This document shows, piece after piece, positions 10,847 to 21,466 of a stretch of 64,000 bases of DNA. The translations under genes and the position numbers were made by a program. The notes beneath the pieces are model-generated. The model was not told the origin of the DNA, did not search any database, and saw only the letters and a list, made by a program, of their open reading frames with translations. Every line of letters starts with the position of its first letter. Positions within the stretch are counted from its first letter, which is position 1. The DNA is from Stereocaulon alpinum (taxonomy: Eukaryota > Ascomycota > Lecanoromycetes > Lecanorales > Stereocaulaceae), in assembly GCA_018257865.1 (NCBI GenBank), contig JAEUBA010000001.1, forward strand, positions 1,054,001 through 1,118,000. The letters are read 5' to 3'.

Positions 10847-11923
10847 ATGAGAGATCAGATACAAATGGATCTCCAACCTCTTTCATCTGGCGACGCAGTA
10901 GTTCCACCGTTGTCGAAAAACCAGCTGAAGAAACTCAAACGTGACCAAGAATGGGAAGCAAATCGTGCGAAGCGGAAAGCCAAACGAAAAGAGAAGATTC
11001 AAGAGAAAAAATTGCGCAAGCGTGCTGCTCGTGAGGAAGGTGTGACAGGGGCTTCGAAGTCTTCGAAGCCCGCGGCGGCTAATAGCGAAGGTCAGGAAAC
11101 TCGAAGTGAAGCGAAGCCAAGACATCCTCAATTCATCCAGCTTCCAATTACGTTAGTTCTAGACTGTGGCTTCGATGATCTCATGCACGACCAAGAGCGC
11201 AAATCTTTAGGCTCTCAAATCACAAGATCCTACTCTGACAACCACAGAGCGCCGTACCAGACCCATCTCACAGTTAGCTCATTCGGCGGCCATCTCAAAA
11301 AGCGGTTTGATGGTCTCTTGGAGGGGCAGTATCTTGCTTGGAAGGGCGTGAGGTTTCTGGAGGAAGACTTCGTGAAGGCTGCTGAACAGGCTAATGAGTG
11401 GATGAAAAGTCATCAAGGCGGAAAGTTGGCTGGGGTTTTGGCGGATGAGAAGACCTCTAGCCAGTCAATCGAAGAGCTGGCTAATGCCGGAGAAGTCGTA
11501 TATCTGAGCAGCGACAGCCCTCACACACTGACTGAACTGCGTCCTTACAGCACATATATAATCGGTGGGCTGGTCGATCGAAACAGACACAAAGGAGTTT
11601 GCTACAAGCGTGCAGTGGATCGAGGCATGAAGACCGCCAAACTTCCAATTGGGGACTATATGCAAATGACAAGCCGTTTCGTCTTGGCTACTAACCATGT
11701 GGTTGAGATCATGTTGCGTTGGCTCGAAGTAGGCGACTGGGGAGAAGCATTTCTACGAGTGGTCCCGAAGAGAAAGGGAGGTGTTCTCAAAGATGCAGAT
11801 AGAGAAGCGAATGGCGAGTCGAACCAGGGTTATTTAGAGGATGACCATGACTCAGGAGACAACACTACAGAAGAAACGGGAAACCCTGTCTTCGACCGAA
11901 GGGAAGAGAACGAGGATGAATAA
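10847..11923 (+). CDS. TRM10: tRNA (guanine(9)-N1)-methyltransferase Trm10
   Basis: SPOUT-class methyltransferase that makes m1G at position 9 of tRNAs. Single-exon, 358 aa from ATG 10847; a second in-frame ATG at 10865 (MDLQPL) is a plausible alternative start. The N-terminus (~18-70) is a lysine/arginine-rich tRNA-binding extension beginning LSKNQLKKLKRDQEWE. The SPOUT fold follows: VLDCGFDDLM, THLTVSSFGG, VVYLSSDSP, IIGGLVDRNRHKG carrying the conserved catalytic-region Asp, then AKLPIGDYMQM and NHVVEIMLRWLEVGDWGEAF plus VPKRKGG. All core Trm10 motifs are intact. The C-terminal ~45 residues are acidic and disordered. Confidence 0.96.
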   Translation: MRDQIQMDLQPLSSGDAVVPPLSKNQLKKLKRDQEWEANRAKRKAKRKEKIQEKKLRKRAAREEGVTGASKSSKPAAANSEGQETRSEAKPRHPQFIQLPITLVLDCGFDDLMHDQERKSLGSQITRSYSDNHRAPYQTHLTVSSFGGHLKKRFDGLLEGQYLAWKGVRFLEEDFVKAAEQANEWMKSHQGGKLAGVLADEKTSSQSIEELANAGEVVYLSSDSPHTLTELRPYSTYIIGGLVDRNRHKGVCYKRAVDRGMKTAKLPIGDYMQMTSRFVLATNHVVEIMLRWLEVGDWGEAFLRVVPKRKGGVLKDADREANGESNQGYLEDDHDSGDNTTEETGNPVFDRREENEDE

Positions 11924-14900
11924 ACCCTCAAGCAAGTAAGGTTCAGGGAACGGCAGTGTTCAGATGTAGCTACGGAGATATCGTAAACATTGACCTGTAC
12001 TATTATATGACCATCTCGTCAATGAACTCACAGGTTTTAGACCGGCAAATTGGTCATAAGAAGCACTTTTATACCGAATTACTATTCAATAAAAAGGACG
12101 AGGGACGCGCCGAGAAAGCTGAACATTCCTTCCCAATGCTATATTCGCCTCCCTCCAGATCTCGTGGTCAACGAATACAACTTAAACCCTCTTGCCACTT
12201 TCACCCCTTGTCTTCCCACGTGTTTCGTGCAGTAATACCTAGTCTGCTGGCGTAGCAACTGCAATAACGGTAATTCTCTGAGAGCGCAAGAGGAAGGGTC
12301 CAATCCGTCACATATATGTCTGCGAACACTGTTACCTTTAGAATATCAGTGAACTGATTGGAGACTTATTAGTCATGGATATGGGTGAACAATTCTATTG
12401 CTATTGACGTTGTTATTGCTAGATAGAATTGCATGCAGAGATTTTATTAAGTGCGCATTGAGGCCTTGGCAAGCCCTAGCCCTAGTAGACTAGTAAGCGA
12501 GCCTAGTTGAGCAGGCCTCATCCACCATAATTTTCACCACTTGTTCTAACGATTACATATGAAGTCAGCGGTACCTTCTTCAACCGCCCCTATCTCCCAG
12601 TGGTAGCCAATGGCCACACTGATTACCTCTGTAAGGATCCGCACCGCCGCCAACCTATCCGATGATCAACCAAGTATCAAGGATAAAAGTAGGTTTAACC
12701 GTTGACTGGCCCTCTCCTGTAATCGTTCTTCCAGGTCGAGACCCTCGTTGGGTCATTCAAATCTGTCAGTATTGACCGACTAACGGTTGAAACATTCGAA
12801 CTATCAATGATGGGAGATGTGGCGAGGTCTGATGATGGTGCTCGGGCGTGCTGACGATAAAGGCTAGCAGCCCCAGCCCTAGCCCTAAATCCAAATTCTA
12901 ACACAGGACTTGTCTCCATTTGCGCAGATACCCCCTGCTTAGCGGGACTTTTAGCGGCGCGAAGCCTGTCCACGCAGGGGGTCTGCACCGAAAACCCCCA
13001 GTTTCCGGTATTCTAAATGCCAATAAATGCCAAGGCTACACCAAAAATTGATCGATACTAACGAAAATACCGAAATATATAGTAATATTGCATGTCGCAG
13101 TGAACTATGTAGATAGATTATATTTAACAAGCTCCAGCACTATTATCTGTGCAGCTTCCTAACCCTATCACCGCCGCCTACCTTCCTGCTCCTAGAGCAC
13201 GGTACTTACTCCGCCTATTCCGCCCTTCCTATCATCGCCATTATCGCCATGCTCCTTCTGATATTGTGCGGCTTCCTTCTTAAGACGCTTTGCAGCATTT
13301 TTCTTAGCCTTTGCTCTGTCCTTCCCAGTCATGCTTTGATCGATGTCGTATCTTGTTTGATTGGGGTTAGTAGGATGAGCTGCTGATAGTGGATCTTAGG
13401 CTAGCTTAGTATCTTGCCCTAAGAGTACCACAACTGCTGCGATCTTCGCTTGGGCTGCGAATCCCTCGGACGGGTAGTACTGAATCATATCACCAACCTA
13501 TCATCGATCAAACCATCAGCGCTCGTCACGACCCAAGTCGTCCCGGATGTTAGCGGCGCAGGTGTTGTCAAGCTATGTTGTTATGATTGGCCTTCCGTCT
13601 TCTATCGCAGAAGGAAGCTGAGCGGGCATTGTGTTTAGAATTTGGAGCGTCGATCAAACCATCAGCAATCTTACGCGTCGTAGTATATATTTATAGGTGG
13701 TTCTGATGGATGTTGGTAGAGAAGTTGCTGTTTCTGATCTTTGTGGACGCGAAGCTCGTTTTTTTCTAGGTAAGGCAATAGGAGGCAACACATGACATCA
13801 GCCGCATCCAGGCACGTCATTGCTAGCAAAGTCCATATCTATCAGGGCGGAGGGCCCCCCAAGCAATTCAATACAGTATGATCAGCACGCCATTGATAGG
13901 CTCTTAGGGCAGCTCTCGGGCGCGCCCTCCGGGACTCTTTTGGGGCGGTATAAGACCTATTCCTTGGGAATAATATGCCAAGCTTCTTTTCGATGCCTCG
14001 CATTGACTCGAAGAATCTCTAGGCATTTCCTAACTGGATACTAGCTGTGTCCGCCTTATTTGGTATTGCGAGGAAGGTGAATAAGGTGAATACCGGTTGG
14101 TGGCCGCGAGGATCTTCCTTTGCATACACGTAAGGTTGGTATTGGAATTGAATTTAAAAGGCATTGGAATAGGCAATGAGCGGAGAGACTCCTGATGAGG
14201 ACGTTACTCCAGGTGGTAACCGAATTTTCCTACCCAGACTCTGGTGGTCATCCGCTTTCAATTCGTATTTCATGACTTGGGCATTACAGGTACCACGTGC
14301 CCATTTTCCTTTGTATTCTCCTCTGCTAGACCTAAACCCACGTCTGTTAACCTGACTTCTTAGTCGACTTTGAAACGCATGTTCCACTGTCCATCATTAC
14401 TGTATTAGCTAGAAAACGTTGGTGTCGCTCTGGAATAGGCGTCAAGGCCCTTGATGGCTTCCCAACTAATTGCCATCTTAGTTTGCCTTTTTAACCCTCT
14501 TGATTGGACTGTTTTAGAATCTCAGTGGTCCTAATTTGGTCTATTCAAAGCGTTAGCGAAATACAGAAGTCAGAGCCATCGAATTTTCCGGTTACACTCA
14601 CCTGGAGAATTCGCTTCATGGAGCACTCATAGTTTCATGTTCTTGCCATCAACGGGCTTGCTAATGGGAGTCTTCTAGACCGGTAGCAGTTCTTCAATGC
14701 CTGAATGGGGTCCTGGAGAGTCCTCCTTTGCAAACCATGGGCTATCCGTGACGCAGAACTGGATAATGGTTGTTGAGACCTGAAGACTCACTCGGATGCA
14801 CTCTTCAGATATATCGAGTCTTGATCATTCACTTCAAGAATTTAGTGGCCTTTGTTGACTTGAGTGCCACCGTCAAAGCCAATCTCAAATTCACTTCTCA

Positions 14901-15036
14901 TTAGACCTCATCAGTGATTCGGAACCAGATCACCCCCAATTATTCCTCACTACACGAGCATTCATCTTTTCCTTTCTTGCTCCTTCAAACTGCTGAGTCC
15001 TCACCGAACAGCACACCATCCATTGCCGATGAGACC
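11924..15036. other. Gene-poor tract, probable old repeat/transposon remnants
   Basis: About 3.1 kb without a convincing gene. It contains CCCTAGCCCTAG-like motifs near 12473 and 12880, a CG-rich block at about 12930-13000 with local inverted symmetry (AGCGGGACTTTTAGCGGCGCG), and AT-rich stretches around 13040-13130. A 46-codon lysine/alanine-rich frame lies on the minus strand at 13192-13332 (MTGKDRAKAKKNAAKRLKKE...), of unknown meaning. The abrupt composition shifts and lack of long frames suggest degenerate mobile DNA, but I see no transposase, terminal repeats or target duplication. Confidence 0.4.
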
Positions 15037-15972
15037 ATGGCAGGTCTTAGCCACAGACGTGGACAACGCAAAGCACCTCTCGCCAAAAAGAGCAAGCAAG
15101 CTGCGATCACCAGCAATGAGCAACACTTTGACTTCCTCGGCCTTGCTCGCGAAATCCGTGATATGGTGTACGACTACATTTACATAGAGGACCAGACTCA
15201 GCAGGCGCAAAACCCATCAGCTATATCGAAGGCCACCTTCCCATACCTCAGCTGCAGCATGCATCTTGTCTGCAAAACCACTAAAATGGATATCGACTCC
15301 TTTCTAGAACGTCGGAAAAGGCGCATTCCCATCACCCTATGCCACAGTGTCCATACCATCTACCACAAATCGAATGCAATGCTTCAAAAGCGCCTACGCT
15401 GTCCAACTGCAGGCGACGTTCATCTCTCGTTATTTCCCAGACTCGACCCATCTACTCTATCTGAGGACGTCGTTCGTGCAGTATTAGGCTGTGTATATGA
15501 GATACGCAAGGCGCCAGTGTCCGTCCCGAAGCGCGACTTGTATGTCAGTTTCCAGTGTTTCATCACGCAGCCATGCTTCCGACGCAGCAACGAGATCAGA
15601 ATTTGTATCGACACCAAGGGGCTTCAGATCAGTAGAATCGATGGATTTTCGGAGAACGTCGTTCGTCCGCGTATCGAAGCGGCACTACTTAATTACCAAA
15701 CAGCACTCGATGATCCCGAGTGCATCTACAGAGCTTTCTGCACTTTGGAGTAAGTGTAACTCATGTATGATACGATGACTGAGCGGTACTGATACCAGCA
15801 TCACAGACATGCGGCATATCTTCAATGCATGGATCACGTTACCAACGTCTCTGACGACGAATCACTGCAGTTGATCTCTGACGACCGAGCACCGCGGTTG
15901 ATTGCAGTGAAAGGGATTGATCCGCGACCTTTGATGGATTGGAAGGCAGAGCTGAGTAGATTAGCTGGGTAG
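15037..15972 (+). CDS. Fungal-specific hypothetical with F-box/2EXR-like N-terminal motif
   Basis: CDS is join(15037..15749,15807..15972), 292 aa; the 57-nt intron starts GTAAGT and ends CACAG. A basic N-terminus (RRGQRKAPLAKKSKQ) precedes FDFLGLAREIRDMVYDYIYI (residues ~33-52), which matches the LPxEIRxxIYxY signature of 2EXR/F-box-like fungal proteins. The remainder, about 240 residues, shows alternating hydrophobic strands with no catalytic motif. Such proteins are a large expanded family in Dothideomycetes with unknown function. The upstream frame is open but has no ATG, so the MAGLSHRRG start is used. Confidence 0.75.
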
Positions 15973-16344
15973 TTGGATTCAGACTACACTGAAATACGCT
16001 TCGAGACCCATACAGATTCAGCAATTGTCCATAGTTGAATGACATAGCTCTTACCGTAGTCTAACGCACTACTCGACACTACTAGAACTATGCATGCTCC
16101 TAACCTCTCCCTGCTAAAAAGTCATCTACTACTCACTACTCCATTCCATCGTAGATCAGGACCTCTTTCGTCAATATGCAATCTCTTCTCAACAAAACCC
16201 TTTAAAACTTTGTTTCGAGGACAGAGTACAACAAGTTGAAACATCGTTGTGTAAAGACCCGAGCAAGTCAGAAGCAAAAGCAACATCCCCTCTCAACAAA
16301 GATCCTACTAAATTCTCATGCCCATATTTACATCACTTAACCTT

Positions 16345-17022
16345 CTATGCGTCCTTTCCGAAAACAGGGACACACTCATGATGATATCCACGTTGAAACC
16401 CGAAACAGCGCCCTAAAATCGTAATCAGAACCACGACGTATACGTTCTCTGCTTCCTGTCGTCTTTTACGTGGTGGGAAGAAACTAGAAATAATATCCAT
16501 ACGCTGCAGCTTGGGGGCTCTGTGAATCCGCGAGCTTCGATGTGTTAGTAGCTGTATGGGTAGTTTGGGAATTGGAATTGAGAATTGGGAGTTGAAACTG
16601 GGAGTTGAAATGGCGAGTTGAAATGGGGAGTTGAGATTGGGAGTTGAGATTGGGAATTGAAATGAAAGGTCCGTGACGTAGCATGCAAGGAGGGATCGTA
16701 GATTCGGTATTTGGGAGATGGTAGTCATGAAGGCTCCTGATCTGGGATGCTGGGACAGAGAACGTGATAGAGAGTGAGCGTGAGTTTGATGTTTATGAGA
16801 CGTTATGTGAATCAGTGATATCGTAAACTTTGGATGCGTTCTCGAGCGAGGTCGAAATGTTGTCTTTGAGGTATTAAGTAGTCCACAGGCGTGAAAAGCG
16901 TGGGCTACGGTGGGACACACAGTTGACAGGCATTGGGCTAGTTCTTTGAAGGCTAAGTCGTTTCCTATGAAACCTTTGAGCTGCTCCGATATCTCATGAA
17001 GCGGATAGTCCTTGAATCTCAT
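16345..17022 (-). other. Low-confidence open frame spanning a minisatellite
   Basis: A 225-codon frame on the minus strand, ATG at 17022. The first ~60 residues (MRFKDYPLHEISEQLKGF...) look protein-like. The middle simply translates the repeat at 16565-16663 into FQFPISTP/NLNSP units. No domain is recognised. It starts just 3' of the BTB relic and may be a chance frame through repeat DNA. Confidence 0.2.
16565..16663. repeat. Minisatellite, ~13 bp unit, about seven copies
   Basis: Imperfect tandem units related to TTGGGAGTTGAGA run through this stretch (variants GGGAATTGGAATTGA, GGGAGTTGAAAC, GGCGAGTTGAAA). Purine-rich on the + strand. The unit drifts between 12 and 15 bp. Confidence 0.8.
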
Positions 17023-17034
17023 AGCCTAGCAATA

Positions 17035-17908
17035 TCATTGGCAAGAATTACAGTATTTCAGTATGCCTGATACGGACCTCCCACAATTTTTGCAGGACCT
17101 ATTAGAGCTCGCTGCGTTACCTTTAGCTGCATCACCCATACCCGCCCACGCATCAATCACATCCACGGCGAAGTCACCATCCGCCAATGTTCCTCTAATC
17201 AAGGCCATAAAGTCGTCGCTAGCCCGTAGTTGTGTTTTGAAGGCAGTCATCATGGGAATAATAGCATCACGAAGCCCTCGGTCAGAAGCTAAAGTTGTTG
17301 TATAGATGACGTCTATGGCAGTGGCGAAGGTTGGGATGTCCAAGGACGCAACACCCTTTGACTGGATGTCTCCTAAGGACGTAGCAAATTTCTCTTTGGC
17401 GATGTCCTTTAAAAGAGTGACACCATACTTGTCCGCGATGGCGTACATACGTGGATGAACAATGAGAGGTGCTTTGCCGTTATTGTCGACCTGGTAATCG
17501 TGTGCATAGAAGTAGCGGAGGAGCAAGCCTGCCATCTGAGGGTCGTCGTCTTTGAGCTCGATCATGCCGGTTGTGCCTTCCTAGATGGCTGAGTTAAATC
17601 TGACATCTTGTTGGTGAAGGGTAATGGTAAGACAACGTGCCTTGAACCTGTCTTTCTGGCATGCGTTTCTAAAGTATGCGGAGCCAGCCCGAAGAATCAC
17701 TCGGTGCAGCTTCCACACACGATTACCACATTGCACGGTCAAGTCCGAGTCTTCACCCGAGTCAAAGAGCCTGCATCAGAAGTCAATCCTATACTGTATC
17801 GCTTTGGAGGAAATGGCAGCGGCCGTAGCCTGTAGCTAACATTGTCAGTGCTTCGGTGAGCTGGTTTTGAGCCTTTGTTCTAGTCTTGCTATATGATTCA
17901 GAGCTCAT
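17035..17908 (-). pseudogene. BTB/POZ zinc-ribbon protein, copy A, with in-frame TAG
   Basis: Exons at 17841-17908 and 17035-17770, with a 70-nt phase-2 intron (GTTAGC...GCAG). The product would begin MSSESYSKTRTKAQNQLTEALTM, then LFDSGEDSDLTVQCGNRVWK, an intact BTB N-half. The frame hits a TAG at 17581-17583 and continues EGTTGMIELKDDDPQMAGLL, the second half of the BTB fold. A long helical region follows, then a C-terminal zinc ribbon (CKNCG...YCNSC). Family role: BTB domains dimerise and often recruit CUL3, but no target is visible. No splice choice I tried removes the TAG in frame, although it sits in a CTAG that mimics a 3' splice site. The least damaged of three tandem copies; it could still make a truncated or read-through product. 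Confidence 0.75.
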
Positions 17909-18329
17909 ATTGAACCTCTAGCATGGAGGTGAGCTAGTAAGCTCAGATGAGAACAATGATGTTGTGGTTGCAGGAGTTGCCTATTCTATGAAGTTGGGCG
18001 CAGCGATGAGCTGGTCTTCAGCCTTACGCTGACTGCTTTAGGCTTAGTGCTCGGGCTCTTGCCAGAGATCCTACCCTCTAGTGCCAGCGTGAAGTCTTCT
18101 GTTGGTGGGAGTGTCGAGATCTTGTGGATTTTGCATATGACTATAGAGTACCGAACAAACTCAGCAGATTTGATACCTATGATTCCCCAACCCAAAACAT
18201 CCCGGTTCTCGAACCCATTCCCAGAGGCTCATACGACTATTCCACCCCAGCAGCGGCACACCCAGTACACGCAAGCGGCGTTCCTCGACCTTAGTGGCGA
18301 CAATGAATACAAGAGAAGGGGTTTTTGCC

Positions 18330-19051
18330 GAACTTACCCCAAAGCTCCATCGTACTATATAGAATTCTGGCTCATCCATCCCTGTGATCAAGGCCATAAA
18401 GTGTTCATTATCGCGCAATTCTTGCTTGAGCGCTATCGTCGCGAAGGCCTCCATCGGAAGAGAGTTTTGATGTGAAAATGATTCGGATGGCTTCAGCAAA
18501 GAACGGTACCTCTTCCATTGTGAGAATTTCCCAAGGCGGCATCAAACTTTTCTTGCGCAAGATCTTTGAGAAGAGGGACATGATATCTGTCTGCCATAGC
18601 GTACATGCGTGCATGGACGGATAGTGATCGCCTTTGGTCATCAGTGCGACGGTTGTCAATGTCAGCTTGATAGTCATGGGCGTAGAAGAAGCGCAATAGG
18701 AGGCCAGTCAGCCAAGGATCATCTTCTTGCAGTCTGATGCAGCCAGTCATGCCCTCCTTGAAGCAATCAGCGCTGTAAGATAGGGATATCTCCGGAACAT
18801 TAAGTACCCGAAATCCACCACCTTGGAGTGCGGTCTTGAAATAGTCCGATCCAGCGCAGAGAATCAAACGATGTGATTTCCAAGCTCTATCACAACATTG
18901 TACGATCACGCCGGAATATTCACCAGAGTCGAACGACCTGGCGTCCTGATTCAGCTCGGGTTCGCAAGGTAGAATAGAAGGTCACTCACATTTCTAGTGC
19001 GTTAGTAAGCTGGTGTTGGCCTCTTACTTTGATCGTACTATCAGATCTCAT
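18330..19051 (-). pseudogene. BTB/POZ protein, copy B, two frameshifts
   Basis: Exon 1 is 18990-19051 and exon 2 starts at 18937. The 52-nt phase-2 intron sits exactly where copy A has its intron (…NALEM|SFDSGEY). The BTB region reads VIVQCCDRAWKSHRLILCAG through LLLRFFYAHDYQ. Near 18525-18535 the frame must shift to pick up ILTMEEVPFFAEAIRII. Near 18435-18446 it shifts again to ATIALKQELRDNEHFMALI. The zinc ribbon is not recognisable, and a GTAAGT follows the last homologous block. Clearly derived from the same ancestor as copies A and C. Confidence 0.8.
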
Positions 19052-19398
19052 ATTGATGTTTTTCGGAGATCGAGACATTCGAGAATGTTACTGATCCTTT
19101 CGTGTATAGAGAAACGAACGGCAGACGTTTGAGGACAGAGTGATGTGTAGGATCGAAGACGGTGGAGATGGGATGAAGTAAGTGCGCCAGACATTTCGAG
19201 GTCGTAGCTTGCGTTAAGTGTTAACCAAAGTGTCCACGGTGAAAGGTGTTAAGGCATGATACCGATCTTCTGATGATAACTCGAGCTGATCACTGGTTGA
19301 TGGCAATAACGCTGCCAGGCTTGAAGAAGACTCGAAGCTCAAAAGCATGATCCGTAACGAGCAAGTTCAGCTTTGCATTGTTTTAAAGAAGACTCACG

Positions 19399-19743
19399 TT
19401 ACCTCGCAATCTCTACAAAGTCTTTGTCATTCCGCAGATGCACTCCATTGGCCTTTGAAACAGCATTGAGACAACGCCACAGTAATTGTCAAAATCGAGA
19501 GTAGTGGCGTAGATGTTCTTGATCGTCTTCATGAAAAGTGGAGTCATGTACTTCTCGCAAGTAATCGAAAATCTTCACAGGCACGTCCATCGTTGTAAAA
19601 ACCCCTACCGCACCTTCAGTGTAATGATTTATGCGAGAGACGCCTCCTTGTGCATCGGAAGCTTGCTCGATATGGTCTGTGTACGAGGTACTGGCTGTGC
19701 ATGACGAATGGGCAATGGTCAAGCTTCGCCCTTTAGCGAACAA
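19399..19743 (-). pseudogene. Small decayed coding fragment with in-frame TGA
   Basis: The minus frame reads VFTTMDVPVKIFDYLREVHD...LRHYSRF, then a TGA at 19489-19491, then QLLWRCLNAVSKANGVHLRN through DFVEIAR to a TAA at 19399-19401. The text on both sides of the TGA looks like protein, and there is no ATG nearby. A short TMDVPVEALIRVVKDLEVEL segment occurs again on the minus strand near 45200-45290. Family unknown. Confidence 0.4.
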
Positions 19744-20272
19744 TTATATGAGTGTAAAGACCGCGACGGATAAGGCTAAAGATATTGTCAGGACTGTAGC
19801 TCAGAGGAGCAGTGTATGTATACGGTACCTGGAATGGTCTTTGGAGCCTTTTCAGCCATGCTGACCCTGAGTTGGTCCATGGACTAATGCTTTCCGTGTG
19901 CTAGCTGACTTGACATTACGTCGTTTGCAGGCACTCTGCACAAGTACAACAATGTAGATTTGTTGGAATGGGATGTTATTGTTCCGATAGTAGGAAAAAG
20001 TCAAGGAGTTGGGAAGTAAGGATGCAAGGGCACTTTTGACAAGGGCGAAATGTCGAGGAGAGGACTGAGCAGAGTCGTAAAGGCAAGAGAAAGCTAAGAT
20101 ACACCAAAGAAGACTATTTTCGAATTCCGTAGAGACTATGGATGATAATGCCGAGACGAGCGACACTTACTAGTTTGAGTTACTTGAGAGGGGTACTTGC
20201 TGAGAGTTTTCAGTAAGTGCCAGGACTGCATAACAATGATTGTTCCTCTCATGCAGACGCGTCTCTTTTCGT

Positions 20273-21017
20273 CTACATATGGAGCTCAGGCCGCAGTAAG
20301 AATGACGTAGTGTTCTCGCATTCGGAACACTTGATTGCCTCCTCGATGAAGTCTTCATAGTCATCATGCTCACAAGTGAGGCACCGATACTTTCTCGGCT
20401 GCCCAAGCTCCATCAATGCGTCCACTACATCCGTCACAAAGTCCCCTTCTCCCAGCCCGGACTTCAGCAGCTGCATATAGTCTCTGTTGTTTCTGAGCGC
20501 ATCCCTGTGTTTCTTGCAGACTGGAACAACCATGTCACGAAGGCCACGGTCCGAGCTCAAAGTGGTGGTGTAGACTACCTTGATAGCTTCAACGAGTTGA
20601 GGATCCGGGATTGGGAGGGCATGAAATAGACCATTAGGAACCAAAATTTGTGCTTGGAAAGCTCCTTTGATTCTTCGATTCCATACTTGTCGGCGAGGGA
20701 TTACATTCCAGCGCTGAATTCAAAGTCGCTTTGTGTAGAATGCGCACTGTCGTCATAGTCGCAGGAATAGAAGGATTCAAGCATCTGCTTGACCATCGTA
20801 GGGTCATCCTCCTCAAGCTTGATAACCCTTGAAAGGCCCTCCTTCACGGTTCTATCGCCAATTGTTGCGGTATTAGGTCACCGTGTGCATGATGGTAGAA
20901 CATGCCTGAAATGCATCTTTACATGCGTTGGTAAAGTATTGGGAGCGAGGACATATCCTCCAAATCTGGTCCCCGCACTGGATAGTCAGATCGGCATATT
21001 GGTCAGTCTCGAATGCC
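20273..21017 (-). pseudogene. BTB/POZ zinc-ribbon protein, copy C, heavily decayed
   Basis: Homology starts at 21017 (AFETDQYADLTIQCGDQIW) after a 3' splice site in the same phase as copies A and B. A TAA lies at 20873-20875, the frame then changes to VIKLEEDDPTMVKQMLESFY, and a second TAA occurs at 20701-20703. Another shift is needed near 20645 to enter PDPQLVEAIKVVYTTTLSSD and GLRDMVVP. The end retains a zinc ribbon (YRCLTCEHDDY...IKCSECENTT). This is the oldest-looking of the three copies. Confidence 0.85.
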
Positions 21018-21061
21018 CTGTTTTCTAGTTAAGCCTGAGCTTGTGATGGCATGAATGGAAC

Positions 21062-21466
21062 CTACGCTGACATCCCAACACGAGCTTTCTTCAGGAGAGC
21101 GACTTCTGTGTCATCTTGGTCGGTGAAGTAGCTCTTGTCCGAGGAGTGATCAGATGAGATGTCCGACAATTGATCCCTTATTGAGGTAGTGTTGAAGATG
21201 TTGCGAAGCTGAGTTGGGATGGTCTGACAGATTCTGCAATCAATTAGGAAGTTTGCCAAGGCATTTCCACTTGACCAATAGTTGGGGTCCAAAAACTCCT
21301 GTTGAGGACCCCATTGGGTGATATTTCGGGTATGAAGTGTTTCAGCTGCAGCTTCAGTAAAGACGCCCCAGTGCCTAGGTAGCAATCCAGTCTCTTTCAC
21401 TCCCCTACACCATGTCAGGAACTGCTGTCCCTTTGGGGTAAGGTTGACGCGAGCGCTGAACCTCAA
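21062..21466 (-). pseudogene. Orphan exon-like frame, possibly fused to BTB copy C
   Basis: An open frame without a usable ATG, preceded by a TAG a few codons upstream and overlapping the end of the MYST gene by 4 bp. It encodes ~130 residues with conserved-looking text (LTPKGQQFLTWCRGVKETGL, LPRHWGVFTEAAAETLHTR, NYWSSGNALANFLIDCRICQ). At its 3' end TCAGC|GTAGGT could splice across a 48-nt intron (21018-21065) to the first residue of BTB copy C in the correct phase. It may be an internal exon of a broken gene. Family not recognised. Confidence 0.4.

Noticed and set aside
12466..12900. CCCTAG-type motifs read as telomere repeats
   Set aside because: Only two or three imperfect units that do not match CCCTAA; too short for an interstitial telomere.
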